Shown piece after piece: positions 9,247 to 17,141 of a stretch of 64,000 nucleotides of DNA; the stretch's first letter is position 1, and every line of letters begins with the position of its first letter. This DNA is from Phycisphaerales bacterium. GTDB lineage: Bacteria; Planctomycetota; Phycisphaerae; Phycisphaerales; SM1A02. The DNA lies in assembly GCA_029242715.1 (NCBI GenBank), contig JAQWTL010000012.1:62001-126000 (forward strand). The letters are read 5' to 3'. Below the pieces are notes generated by a model. It was not told the DNA's origin. It ran no database searches and saw only the letters and a program-made list of their open reading frames with translations. The position numbers and the translations under genes are program-made.

Positions 9247-10194
9247 ATGCGAGTGCTTTTTTCGATCCTTGCCCTGTGCCTGTTTTCAGCCCTGAATGGA
9301 CTGTCGATGGCGGATGTGATCACCCTTGAAGGTGGACATGAGATCCGTGGGGATGTTGTTGCTGAAGATGACGCGAACCTGTGGGTACGGGTCGGATCTC
9401 AGGTCATCCAGGTTCAGAAAAACCAGATCATTGATCACGAAGTGTCGAATCCAGAAGAAGGCGGGGCCCGTATCCGCAGTTTCTTGTTCCACACTGAGGA
9501 AGATCCCACGGAACTGAGCATTGAGAAGCAGGCCAATCTGGTCAAGCCCAGCGTAATCAAGGTTCAGACGCCAGCGGGGCTCGGTTCAGGGGTCATCATC
9601 AATGAGGATGGATATGCCATCACCAATGCGCATGTGATCCAGGGCGAAACTAATCTTCGGGCCACAATCTGGCTTCCTGCAGAAGGTGGCAAGACTCGCC
9701 GGACCACTTTGGAAGATGTGGAAATCGTTGCAGTCAATAACCACCTGGACCTGGCACTTCTTCGGCTGACCCATCCGGATGGAGAGGATTTTCCTCATTC
9801 GCCACTGGAATCCTATGAAGGCATCATGGTCGGCCAGCCTGTCTTTGCCATTGGCAATCCACTGGGGCTCGAACAGACCACCAGCGATGGCGTCGTGTCG
9901 ACGACCCAGCGCAATTTCCAGGGTCTCACCTATATCCAGACCAACACGGCCATCAACCCCGGAAACTCCGGAGGCCCATTGTTCAATACCCGTGGTGAAG
10001 TCATCGGGATCACGAACATGGGAATCCTGGCTGGAGAAGGTCTGAATTTCGCCATTCCCACTCGCTATGTGAAGGACTTCATCCGGAATCGCGAGGCTTT
10101 TTCCTACGACACCAAGAACCCCAACTCAGGCCACAATTACCAGGTGCCACCCGCCCGAAAAGGCCAGGGTGTTGCCGATGAGTTGAGTAACTGA
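9247..10194 (+). CDS. Secreted S1C trypsin-like serine protease (HtrA-like, no PDZ)
   Basis: 315 residues. The ATG at 9247 is preceded by CCAGGAGGC and begins a signal peptide (MRVLFSILALCLFSAL...), so the longer open frame upstream, which is antisense to the FG-GAP gene, is not coding. After the signal comes a small β domain (residues ~22-65, VITLEGGHEIRGDVVAEDD). The chymotrypsin fold follows, with the triad His129 (TNAHVI), Asp168 (HLDLALLRL) and Ser241 (NPGNSGGPL). The family degrades or senses misfolded envelope proteins. The C-terminus ends soon after the protease domain with a short Pro/Gly tail and no PDZ domain, unlike DegP. The Met-rich protein gene follows after 47 bases. Confidence 0.93.
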   Translation: MRVLFSILALCLFSALNGLSMADVITLEGGHEIRGDVVAEDDANLWVRVGSQVIQVQKNQIIDHEVSNPEEGGARIRSFLFHTEEDPTELSIEKQANLVKPSVIKVQTPAGLGSGVIINEDGYAITNAHVIQGETNLRATIWLPAEGGKTRRTTLEDVEIVAVNNHLDLALLRLTHPDGEDFPHSPLESYEGIMVGQPVFAIGNPLGLEQTTSDGVVSTTQRNFQGLTYIQTNTAINPGNSGGPLFNTRGEVIGITNMGILAGEGLNFAIPTRYVKDFIRNREAFSYDTKNPNSGHNYQVPPARKGQGVADELSN

Positions 10195-10241
10195 AAGCAA
10201 GACCTTCCTCCAGTGAAACGGAGGGCTGAGGAGAGATCACT

Positions 10242-12020
10242 GTGTTGCTAGCAACTGCTGTATTGACCACTTCATTTCTGGGTGCCCCTCAACTTGGCAT
10301 CGATCAGGTCGCTCCGGAGCAGACCGTTCTTCTCATGTCCCTCAGTGATGTGGGGGCCATGCTTGACAGGCTCAAGGAAACTCCAGCTGGAGACAATCTG
10401 CAGCCCATCAATGACATGAAGGATGGTTTCATGGATGGCCTCCCCGATTCCATGTCAGATGCATGGGATGAGTCGATGGAAGATGTTGATTTCATCGAGA
10501 TGCTGGGTCAATTCCAGATGGGCATGGCGATTTATCCTGAAGTAGATAAGGAAACCACGGCAGTGACGATTGGTCTGACCATGTGCATCCATCTTGGAGA
10601 AGCCAAGGAGGCAATGGGCACTATCTGGGATCAGGCAATGGAAGATGTCGAGGAGGATCAAAGCGATAACTTTGAGATCATCGAGCTTGCCGAGACAGAA
10701 GTCATCAGGATTGACAGTCCTGCTGAAGAAGACGAAGAAGAGGAAGACCCCTTTGGTGGTGGCGGATTTGGAATGGGCATGGATTTCGAGAGTGCAATGC
10801 CCGACCGGTTCTACATGGTCCGTGTTGACGAGCACATCCTGTTGAGCACGTCCAGATCACAGATGGTGAGGATGCTTGACATCCTGGCAGGTGAAGAGGT
10901 CGAAGGCGGAATCGGCGAGACTGAGCCCATGAAGGGCATGACGGGGTACATCGGCGAAGGTGGCTTGAGAATGGTTCTGCTGACGGATCATCTCGGTGAG
11001 ATGATGCAGGCCTTTGGTCAACCCTTCATGGTGAACATGATGAAGCCGATGGTGGCTGCCATGTTCGGCAAGATCGAGGCCATTGGCGTTGCATTTGAAG
11101 CCGCCAAGGAGCCTGCACTGGTGTCATTCCGAATGGGCGCCTGGATTCCCGAAGGCAAATCAGGCTTGATGAAACTGATGTCCAGAAACTCACCAAGAGA
11201 GCCGATTCCAGGCTGGGTCACAGCAGAAACATTTGACTATGGACGAATCAACTTCGATTTCGAAGGCGTTGTTCCCTGGCTCAACGATGTGATCAATTCC
11301 AACCCCATGCTTGCCATGCAAGGGGGGCAGGCCATGGAGGAAATGGAGCCCATGCTCAACAAGGTTTTCTCCGGCATGGGCAACAGCATTCAGATGTCAA
11401 AGAGCATCACGTATCCCTTGAATGCAGAGAGTCTCAACAGCCTCTGGGCAATGCCAGCCAAGGATGGCAAATCCTTTACGGATGCCCTGGCTGAGATGGC
11501 ACCCCAGATGGGCTTTGAACCCCGTGACTTCCAGGGTCACCAGATCTACTCGATGGACATGGGTGGCATGATGGGTGGCATGGGTGGGGGTGGCGCTTCG
11601 ATGGATGTCGCTGTTGCTGTTGGCGGTGGCGATATCTTCATGGGGACCCTTCCTGCCGTTGAGCAATCCCTGCGTTCTGTTGGCAAACGTTCATCAGAGG
11701 ACAGCTCAGTAGCCATGAAATTTGCGGTTCTGGAGGACATGTTCTCCTCAGAACCTGTCGTGTATTGGCGTGTGGCAGATCTGGGCGCCACCATGTCTGC
11801 CGAGGCCAAAGTTGCAGAGATGCAGTGGTCTTCTGAACTTGGTCGTTTGGAAAATGAGGATCCAGAACTTGCCGAAGAGTTGGCAGAGATGATGGGTGAG
11901 GGCGAAGACGACTTCATGGCATCCATCACAGAGTGGATCGGCCTGTCTGCCTACGAGATCATGTCTGTTGAGAACGGTTTCAAGGGCCAAGGTTGGATCC
12001 TGGCACCCGAGGAGGAGTAG
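10242..12020 (+). CDS. Secreted Met/Gly/Glu-rich protein of unknown function
   Basis: 592 residues beginning at GTG, with GAGGAGAGA six to ten bases upstream. The first ~18 residues are a hydrophobic signal (LLATAVLTTSFLGAP). The mature protein is acidic and unusually rich in methionine and glycine: see GGGGFGMGMDFESAM near residue 170 and GGMMGGMGGGGAS near 445. Acidic runs (EEDEEEEDPF) occur near residue 165. The opening APEQTVLLMSLSDVGAML recalls DUF3352-like periplasmic proteins, but I cannot confirm this. No catalytic motif is visible. It lies just behind the S1C protease gene on the same strand and may be co-transcribed with it. Confidence 0.8.
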   Translation: MLLATAVLTTSFLGAPQLGIDQVAPEQTVLLMSLSDVGAMLDRLKETPAGDNLQPINDMKDGFMDGLPDSMSDAWDESMEDVDFIEMLGQFQMGMAIYPEVDKETTAVTIGLTMCIHLGEAKEAMGTIWDQAMEDVEEDQSDNFEIIELAETEVIRIDSPAEEDEEEEDPFGGGGFGMGMDFESAMPDRFYMVRVDEHILLSTSRSQMVRMLDILAGEEVEGGIGETEPMKGMTGYIGEGGLRMVLLTDHLGEMMQAFGQPFMVNMMKPMVAAMFGKIEAIGVAFEAAKEPALVSFRMGAWIPEGKSGLMKLMSRNSPREPIPGWVTAETFDYGRINFDFEGVVPWLNDVINSNPMLAMQGGQAMEEMEPMLNKVFSGMGNSIQMSKSITYPLNAESLNSLWAMPAKDGKSFTDALAEMAPQMGFEPRDFQGHQIYSMDMGGMMGGMGGGGASMDVAVAVGGGDIFMGTLPAVEQSLRSVGKRSSEDSSVAMKFAVLEDMFSSEPVVYWRVADLGATMSAEAKVAEMQWSSELGRLENEDPELAEELAEMMGEGEDDFMASITEWIGLSAYEIMSVENGFKGQGWILAPEEE

Positions 12021-12071
12021 TCCTCCTGTGACTGGGACATGAAATTCCTTGTGCGGTTGGCCTGAGTTTGA

Positions 12072-12914
12072 TCAGGTCCAGCCCACTTCAAGGAAGACCG
12101 CGGTGAACATCAGGTCAGCGATGATCACAAGCACGATCGTTTGAACGACGGTGTCCGTGGTCGCCTTGCCGACGCCTGCTGCACCGCCGGTCACACGAAG
12201 GCCGTTGTAGCAGGCGATCGAGGCCAGGATGAGTCCGAAGACCAGCGACTTGACTACGCCTGAGAAGAAGTCTGACATGCCCAGTTGGGCAAGCGTATTG
12301 TCGATGTAGACCTGGGTACCTACACCAAGAAACAGCGTTGAAATCAGGCCTGAGCTGATGACCGCGGTGACATCAGCCAGAACGGTCAACAGTAAGAGGC
12401 TGATTACTGTGGCAATTACGCGGGGTACGACAAGGAAGCGGATCGGGTTGAGTGCATGGGCTTCAAGAGCCTCGATCTCTTCTCCAACCACCATTGTGCC
12501 GATTTCAGCAGCAATCGAGGCTCCGGCAAATCCCGTGAGCACGATTGCCGAGATGAGTGGTCCCATTTCGCGGAAGACGGCGATGCCCACGATGTTGGGG
12601 ATCTGATTCTGCTGGCCCAGTTCTGCCAGTGCGGGATACATCGACATGGCCAGGATGAGCCCGATGCAACCGGAGACGACAACCACGATCCCGATGGACT
12701 GGACGCCCACTCGCACCATCTGTGCAACAACAGCATCCTTGCCAAGTCGAACGCCCGGCGTAAAGAAGGAACGAGTGATCCACTTTGCCGAGGTGCTGAT
12801 GATTTGCCAGAGTCCGCCAATCAGTACGAAGATCGACATCCAGAAGCCACCCCAGCGGGCGAGGAGCCGCATGATGAGATTTGGCCTTGCGGGGATGTCG
12901 CCGGAGACAGTCAT
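12072..12914 (-). CDS. MlaE-family ABC transporter permease
   Basis: 280 residues, MlaE/YrbE permease family, which moves phospholipids or other hydrophobic molecules between inner and outer membrane. Hydrophobic helices occupy most of the protein. The family signature is clear at the C-terminus (FGLILASIACYNGLRV, GGAAGVGKATTDTVV) and in EIGTMVVGEEIEALEAHAL. An N-terminal extension of about 45 residues is seen. It starts one base after the stop of the STAS gene, so it forms an operon with it. The MlaF ATPase and the MlaD/MCE partner are not in this neighbourhood and must lie elsewhere. Confidence 0.93.
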   Translation of the reverse strand: MTVSGDIPARPNLIMRLLARWGGFWMSIFVLIGGLWQIISTSAKWITRSFFTPGVRLGKDAVVAQMVRVGVQSIGIVVVVSGCIGLILAMSMYPALAELGQQNQIPNIVGIAVFREMGPLISAIVLTGFAGASIAAEIGTMVVGEEIEALEAHALNPIRFLVVPRVIATVISLLLLTVLADVTAVISSGLISTLFLGVGTQVYIDNTLAQLGMSDFFSGVVKSLVFGLILASIACYNGLRVTGGAAGVGKATTDTVVQTIVLVIIADLMFTAVFLEVGWT

Positions 12915-13268
12915 TCAGCCGTTGGTTTCCATGGCGGTTTCAAGCGTTTCAGTGATTGTGAAGACGCCATCGAGTCGGGCTATCTGGAACACGGAAAGTA
13001 CGCGTTCGCCCAGTTGGCAAAGTATCAATTCAATTTGGTCTCGACGGCATGACTGAAGCAATTCAACCAGGGTCGCAACTCCGGATGAATCCATGTAAGG
13101 AACATCCTTGAGATCCACGACGATTTTGCCGTTAGCACTTGCCAGCACGTCACGCAGTTGGGATCGAAGTCCAGGAGAACTGGCCAGATCGATATCACCT
13201 TCTGGCCGGATGACCACGAGATTGTCGTGGCGGTCAATTGCCAGCGTCATTGGTGCCTGTTCATCCAT
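12915..13268 (-). CDS. STAS-domain protein (anti-sigma antagonist / MlaB-like)
   Basis: 117 residues, a single STAS domain. The segment VDLKDVPYMDSSGVATL contains the switch serine Ser61, the residue phosphorylated by RsbW/SpoIIAB-type kinases in SpoIIAA and RsbV. It sits exactly between an RsbW-like kinase gene (8-base overlap) and an MlaE permease gene (abutting). It could therefore be a phosphorylation-switched antagonist, or the STAS subunit (MlaB) of the Mla transporter, or both. Sequence alone does not decide. Confidence 0.9.
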   Translation of the reverse strand: MDEQAPMTLAIDRHDNLVVIRPEGDIDLASSPGLRSQLRDVLASANGKIVVDLKDVPYMDSSGVATLVELLQSCRRDQIELILCQLGERVLSVFQIARLDGVFTITETLETAMETNG

Positions 13269-13827
13269 CGGCTTTCAAACTCCCCTTGGTATTGTTTTTG
13301 GGCAAAGCGTGTTTCATCCGAAGCCGCATGCCGCCACCTTCTCGATGACTGTACTCCACGTACGTCATGATCTCCTGGATGATGTGTACGCCAAGCCCGC
13401 CGGGCCGGACCTCCTTGAGATCCCGGGAACGGATCGTATCAAGATCGACAGTTTTGGCTCGATCCAGGATATCGATCTGGAGCTCTGGCTCCTCCCCCTC
13501 GATACGCGAGATATCCAGCTGGATCCGGCCATCTGGCTGATTGTCATAGCCATGGCGAATCACGTTGCATATGGCCTCATCAATCGCCAGGCAGATTCGG
13601 GCGGCTTCCTTGGGGGTCAGGCCCATTCGTTCACAGAGTGCATCCAGCATGTGCCGGATGCATCCCAGGTAGATGGGACGGCTGTAGAAAGTCAGGCTCA
13701 AGTCAGGTTCTGACTGGTTGGAGGATTTGGGGTCAAGCATGGCAGTCTGTATCCGATGATCTATCGCTTTGGCATTGTCTGCCGCAGAGCCAAGATCCTG
13801 TGGGCGGCTGGTTCCCATGGGGGGCAT
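13261..13827 (-). CDS. RsbW-type ATP-binding protein (anti-sigma factor serine kinase)
   Basis: 188 residues, GHKL/HATPase_c_2 fold. N-box IDEAICNVIRHGY with Glu84 and Asn88, G1-type ILDRAK (Asp122) and the Gly-rich GGLGVHII (143-146) are visible. The family binds ATP, phosphorylates a STAS partner on serine and can hold a sigma factor. The first ~35 residues are a low-complexity extension. It heads a three-gene operon with the STAS protein and the MlaE permease. No sigma factor gene is adjacent, so the target is unknown. Confidence 0.88.
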   Translation of the reverse strand: MPPMGTSRPQDLGSAADNAKAIDHRIQTAMLDPKSSNQSEPDLSLTFYSRPIYLGCIRHMLDALCERMGLTPKEAARICLAIDEAICNVIRHGYDNQPDGRIQLDISRIEGEEPELQIDILDRAKTVDLDTIRSRDLKEVRPGGLGVHIIQEIMTYVEYSHREGGGMRLRMKHALPKNNTKGSLKADG

Positions 13828-13955
13828 GATAGGGGATGCGGGGCCTTTGATGAATCCAGGGGGGCCAGATCAGCCTCGCCCGGCGAGCGTGATAACATGC
13901 CCCGCTTCGCTGCATGTCTGGAATCGTTCCAGGCATTCTCAAGGGAGCCAGATGC

Positions 13956-15548
13956 ATGACGTTCGACGGAGATTCCCGGTGTCCCGCACCGCGTGACGTC
14001 GAGACGATCCTGATTCTCGACTTCGGCAGCCAGTATGCCCAGTTGATTGCCAGGCGTGTCCGGGAAGCGGGTGCGTTCAGTCTGCTGGTGGCTCCGGATA
14101 CGCCTCTGGAGCGTTTGAAGGAACACAATCCCAAGGGGCTGATCCTCTCAGGTGGTCCATCGAGCATCCATGATGCAGGATCCCCTCGATGTGATGAGCG
14201 GCTCTTTGAACTGGGTGTTCCTGTGCTGGGCATCTGCTACGGGATGCAGTTGGGTTGCTATCTCCTGGGATGTGATGTCGAAGCTGCAGAGGCAAGGGAA
14301 TATGGTCGCAGCAGGCTCCAGGTCGAATGTGCTGACGGCTTGTTGGCCAACATCCCTCAGGAAACAGCCGTCTGGATGAGTCATGGGGATCAGGTTGCAG
14401 GCCTCTCGGATGAATTCGAGATGTTGGCATCTACTCCCACATGCCCCTATGCAGCGGTCAAGCATCGCACACTCGATTTCCATGGTCTCCAGTTCCATCC
14501 AGAGGTGACCCACACGCCCCATGGTGTCGACATTCTTCGGAACTTTCTCTACGACGTCTGTGGTTGCCGAGGCACCTGGAAGATGTCGGATTTCCTTGAG
14601 TCTGCTTGCAAATCGATCCGGGAAAAAGTCGGAGACGATCGAGTCATCTGCGGGCTCAGTGGCGGAGTGGATTCTTCGGTAGTTGCGGCATTGCTTGCAC
14701 GAGCCATTGGTGACAAGTTGACATGTATTTTCGTCGACAATGGCCTTCTACGTAAGAAAGAGCGCGGCTTTGTCGAGTCAACCTTCCGGGATCATTTTGA
14801 CATTGACCTCCGCGTCGTTGATGCCACCGATGACTTCCTCGCGGATCTGGATGGCATTACGGATCCACAGGAAAAACGACGCCTGATCGGTCATCGATTC
14901 ATCGATGTCTTCAAGCAATCTGCCGCTGAAGTGGCTCAGGAGGGCCGTGGGGAAGTGCGATTCCTTGCTCAGGGAACGCTTTATCCTGACGTTATTGAAT
15001 CAGGGCATGGCCATGCGGGACAAGCAGCCAACATCAAGTTGCATCACAACGTTGGTGGACTGCCGGAGGACCTGGGCTTTGATCTGATCGAACCACTGCG
15101 TGACCTTTTCAAGGATGAAGTGAGATCACTTGGTGAGGTGCTCGGTCTGCCTCCGCACATCGTGTGGCGACATCCGTTTCCCGGTCCTGGACTCGCAGTG
15201 CGAGTACTTGGTGAAATCACCCGTGAGAAACTGGATCTGATTCGTGAATGTGATGAGATCCTGCTTGAGGAAATTGTTGCAAGGAACCTCTATCGGAGTA
15301 CCGATCAGGTGTTTGCTGTCCTGCTGCCCGTGCAGTCCGTGGGTGTCATGGGGGATGGCAGAACCTATGACTCGGTTGTGGCGGTACGTGCCGTTGAAAC
15401 ATCCGATTTCATGACAGCTGACTGGGCTCGCATTCCACATGATGTGCTTGCGGTCATCAGCAGCAGGATGATCAATGAGGTGGAAGGCGTCAATCGGGTT
15501 GTCTATGACATTTCCAGCAAGCCGCCAGCCACGATCGAGTGGGAATGA
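13956..15548 (+). CDS. guaA: GMP synthase (glutamine-hydrolysing) GuaA
   Basis: 530 residues from ATG 13956, which has AAGGGAG eight bases upstream; an in-frame ATG 14 codons earlier lacks a ribosome site. GuaA aminates XMP to GMP using glutamine and ATP. The class I glutamine amidotransferase half has the nucleophile Cys94 (GICYGMQLG) and His181/Glu183 (FHPEVTH). The synthetase half has the PP-loop SGGVDSS (235-241) and the C-terminal dimerisation domain ending KPPATIEWE. Length and motifs are normal. It is divergent from the kinase/STAS/MlaE operon. Confidence 0.97.
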   Translation: MTFDGDSRCPAPRDVETILILDFGSQYAQLIARRVREAGAFSLLVAPDTPLERLKEHNPKGLILSGGPSSIHDAGSPRCDERLFELGVPVLGICYGMQLGCYLLGCDVEAAEAREYGRSRLQVECADGLLANIPQETAVWMSHGDQVAGLSDEFEMLASTPTCPYAAVKHRTLDFHGLQFHPEVTHTPHGVDILRNFLYDVCGCRGTWKMSDFLESACKSIREKVGDDRVICGLSGGVDSSVVAALLARAIGDKLTCIFVDNGLLRKKERGFVESTFRDHFDIDLRVVDATDDFLADLDGITDPQEKRRLIGHRFIDVFKQSAAEVAQEGRGEVRFLAQGTLYPDVIESGHGHAGQAANIKLHHNVGGLPEDLGFDLIEPLRDLFKDEVRSLGEVLGLPPHIVWRHPFPGPGLAVRVLGEITREKLDLIRECDEILLEEIVARNLYRSTDQVFAVLLPVQSVGVMGDGRTYDSVVAVRAVETSDFMTADWARIPHDVLAVISSRMINEVEGVNRVVYDISSKPPATIEWE

Positions 15549-15577
15549 GTCATCCGATCAGTGTCAGGAGGCAGGCG

Positions 15578-16819
15578 TCAACGGCGTGGGCTTCTGCCAG
15601 GCTTCGTGCCCTTGTCCGGTCGCCTGCTTGAAGATTGTCGTTCTTGTGATGTGGCAGCTTCAGCAATGTTGCTGGTGGAGAGTTGCTGTTTCTGCCATTC
15701 ATCTTCATCGATGCTCGCAAATACAAGCCTTCCGGCACTGGTTTGAACGGAATTGCTGATTGTTACCAGGATTTCGTTTCCAATATGACCAGAGGCGCCT
15801 TCGATGACCACCATGGTTCCATCCGGCAGATAGCCGATGCCCTGGCCTTCGGATTCTCCTTTGCGAATAATCGCAAGCATCATGGATTCTCCTGGGACGA
15901 CATTGCCCCGAAGGAGACCGGAGAGATCATTGAGATTGAGGACGGGCACGTCCTGAATTTCTGCGACACGGGCAAGGTTGTAGTCGGTTGTCACGATCCT
16001 GAAATTCTTCTCTGTAGCCAGGGTCATCAAGGCCTGATCGACGCCTTCATCCTCTGGTTCGGATTGTTCGATGGTGATGGTTGTTCTGGAACTGTCCTGG
16101 AGCAATCGAAGGTTGCCGAGCCCTCGGCGACCTCTCTCGCGTTTACCACCATCGTTGGAATCTGCCAACTGGTGCATTTCATCAATCACGAACTGAGCGA
16201 CGATCAGGGGAGCATCCAGGAATCCGGTTCGGGAAAAGCTGTTTATTCGTCCATCGATCAAGGCCGAGGAATCCAGGAGCATTGGCCGAATGCCACGGAC
16301 TTGGCGAGAAAATTCGACGTATGGAATGACCATTCTGATGTTGTCCTTGGTTGTCAGGACGATCGAAACGGCCAGGTAGCACAAGGTGAGACCGACAGCC
16401 AATTTGAGCAAGGTGAGGTATTTCAAGGCGGAATCACCGCGATCAAGCCCCCAGGTGTCGGCTATGAGATCGATCAGGGCGCCGACTGCCAGGGCAGCGA
16501 ACAACCCTGCGACGATTGCCAGATAGAGGCCAAAGACATTGGCCAGGCGTTTTCTGGGGTTCAGGATGTCAAGTAGCAGGACGATTGCGGCCAGGGCTGT
16601 CGTGGAGACGACGGGGGCTGCGTAATCCCAGAAGACCAGGCCTTGCTCAGCCGGGCTGATGATGCTGATGAAGGGCAATGTCGAAACGGCAATCATCAGA
16701 ACGACATAGACGAGCCTGGTGGAGAGCAACAGGATGTGCTCAGGTTCGCCTTTGGGGATTTGCTCCAGCATTGTTGCCGGCTCGGCTGATTTCTTTTTTG
16801 GGGCGTCCTGATCGCTCAT
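15578..16819 (-). CDS. Membrane PIN-TRAM domain protein (YacL-like)
   Basis: 413 residues. Four hydrophobic segments (about 30-52, 63-86, 97-120, 136-156) precede a PIN nuclease domain (~179-305). The acidic residues of the PIN domain are in LLDSSALIDGR (Asp183, Asp189), VIDEM (Glu214) and TTDYN. A TRAM RNA-binding domain follows (~310-370, PGESMMLAIIRKGESEGQG), then a basic low-complexity tail. The architecture matches YacL of Bacillus. The role is probably RNA cleavage at the membrane, but this is not proven for the family in general. Confidence 0.9.
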   Translation of the reverse strand: MSDQDAPKKKSAEPATMLEQIPKGEPEHILLLSTRLVYVVLMIAVSTLPFISIISPAEQGLVFWDYAAPVVSTTALAAIVLLLDILNPRKRLANVFGLYLAIVAGLFAALAVGALIDLIADTWGLDRGDSALKYLTLLKLAVGLTLCYLAVSIVLTTKDNIRMVIPYVEFSRQVRGIRPMLLDSSALIDGRINSFSRTGFLDAPLIVAQFVIDEMHQLADSNDGGKRERGRRGLGNLRLLQDSSRTTITIEQSEPEDEGVDQALMTLATEKNFRIVTTDYNLARVAEIQDVPVLNLNDLSGLLRGNVVPGESMMLAIIRKGESEGQGIGYLPDGTMVVIEGASGHIGNEILVTISNSVQTSAGRLVFASIDEDEWQKQQLSTSNIAEAATSQERQSSSRRPDKGTKPGRSPRR

Positions 16820-16976
16820 GGCGCGAGTGTACCAAGGCCGTGCCAGGCCCCCGGGGTTGGCTCAAAAACGCTTGCAGGCTGGAATTGATCCCACATCAGA
16901 AATCAAGTGCTTCCAATCCCGTCCAAGAGCAGAAGGAGGACCTTTGGGCTGCTACCATGCACCTCAGTGCGGGCGT
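16820..16976. other. Intergenic stretch before the SRP RNA
   Basis: No open frame with a ribosome site is seen. It must carry the promoter of the SRP RNA gene and the start region of the divergent PIN-TRAM gene. TACCAT at 16953-16958 is the nearest -10-like hexamer, without a good -35. Confidence 0.4.
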
Positions 16977-17088
16977 GGAAAGGGCGGCCGGGCTCCGTGG
17001 GCAGGTGTCTCGTGAACCTGGTCAGAGCCTGACCGCAGCAGCCATAAGCGTCGTCATCTACGCCGTGGATGTCCTGGTCGCCCTTTCC
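16977..17088 (+). ncRNA. ffs: Small bacterial signal recognition particle RNA (4.5S type)
   Basis: About 112 nt, the size of 4.5S RNA. The closing helix is readable: 16977-16992 pairs over 16 positions (with two G-U) with 17073-17088. The conserved domain IV Ffh-binding region is GTGAACCTGGTCAG (17012-17025) and GCAGCAGCCATAAGCG (17035-17050), very close to other bacterial SRP RNAs. The apical loop between them reads GCC-TGAC-CGC and does not give the usual GGAA tetraloop. The gene sits about 50 bases before dnaX, a placement also known in Firmicutes. The exact ends are uncertain by a few bases. Confidence 0.88.
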
Positions 17089-17141
17089 GCTTCTTCGCTT
17101 CTTCTTTCAGCCATCAACATCTGAACGGCTCGTTTCATCCA

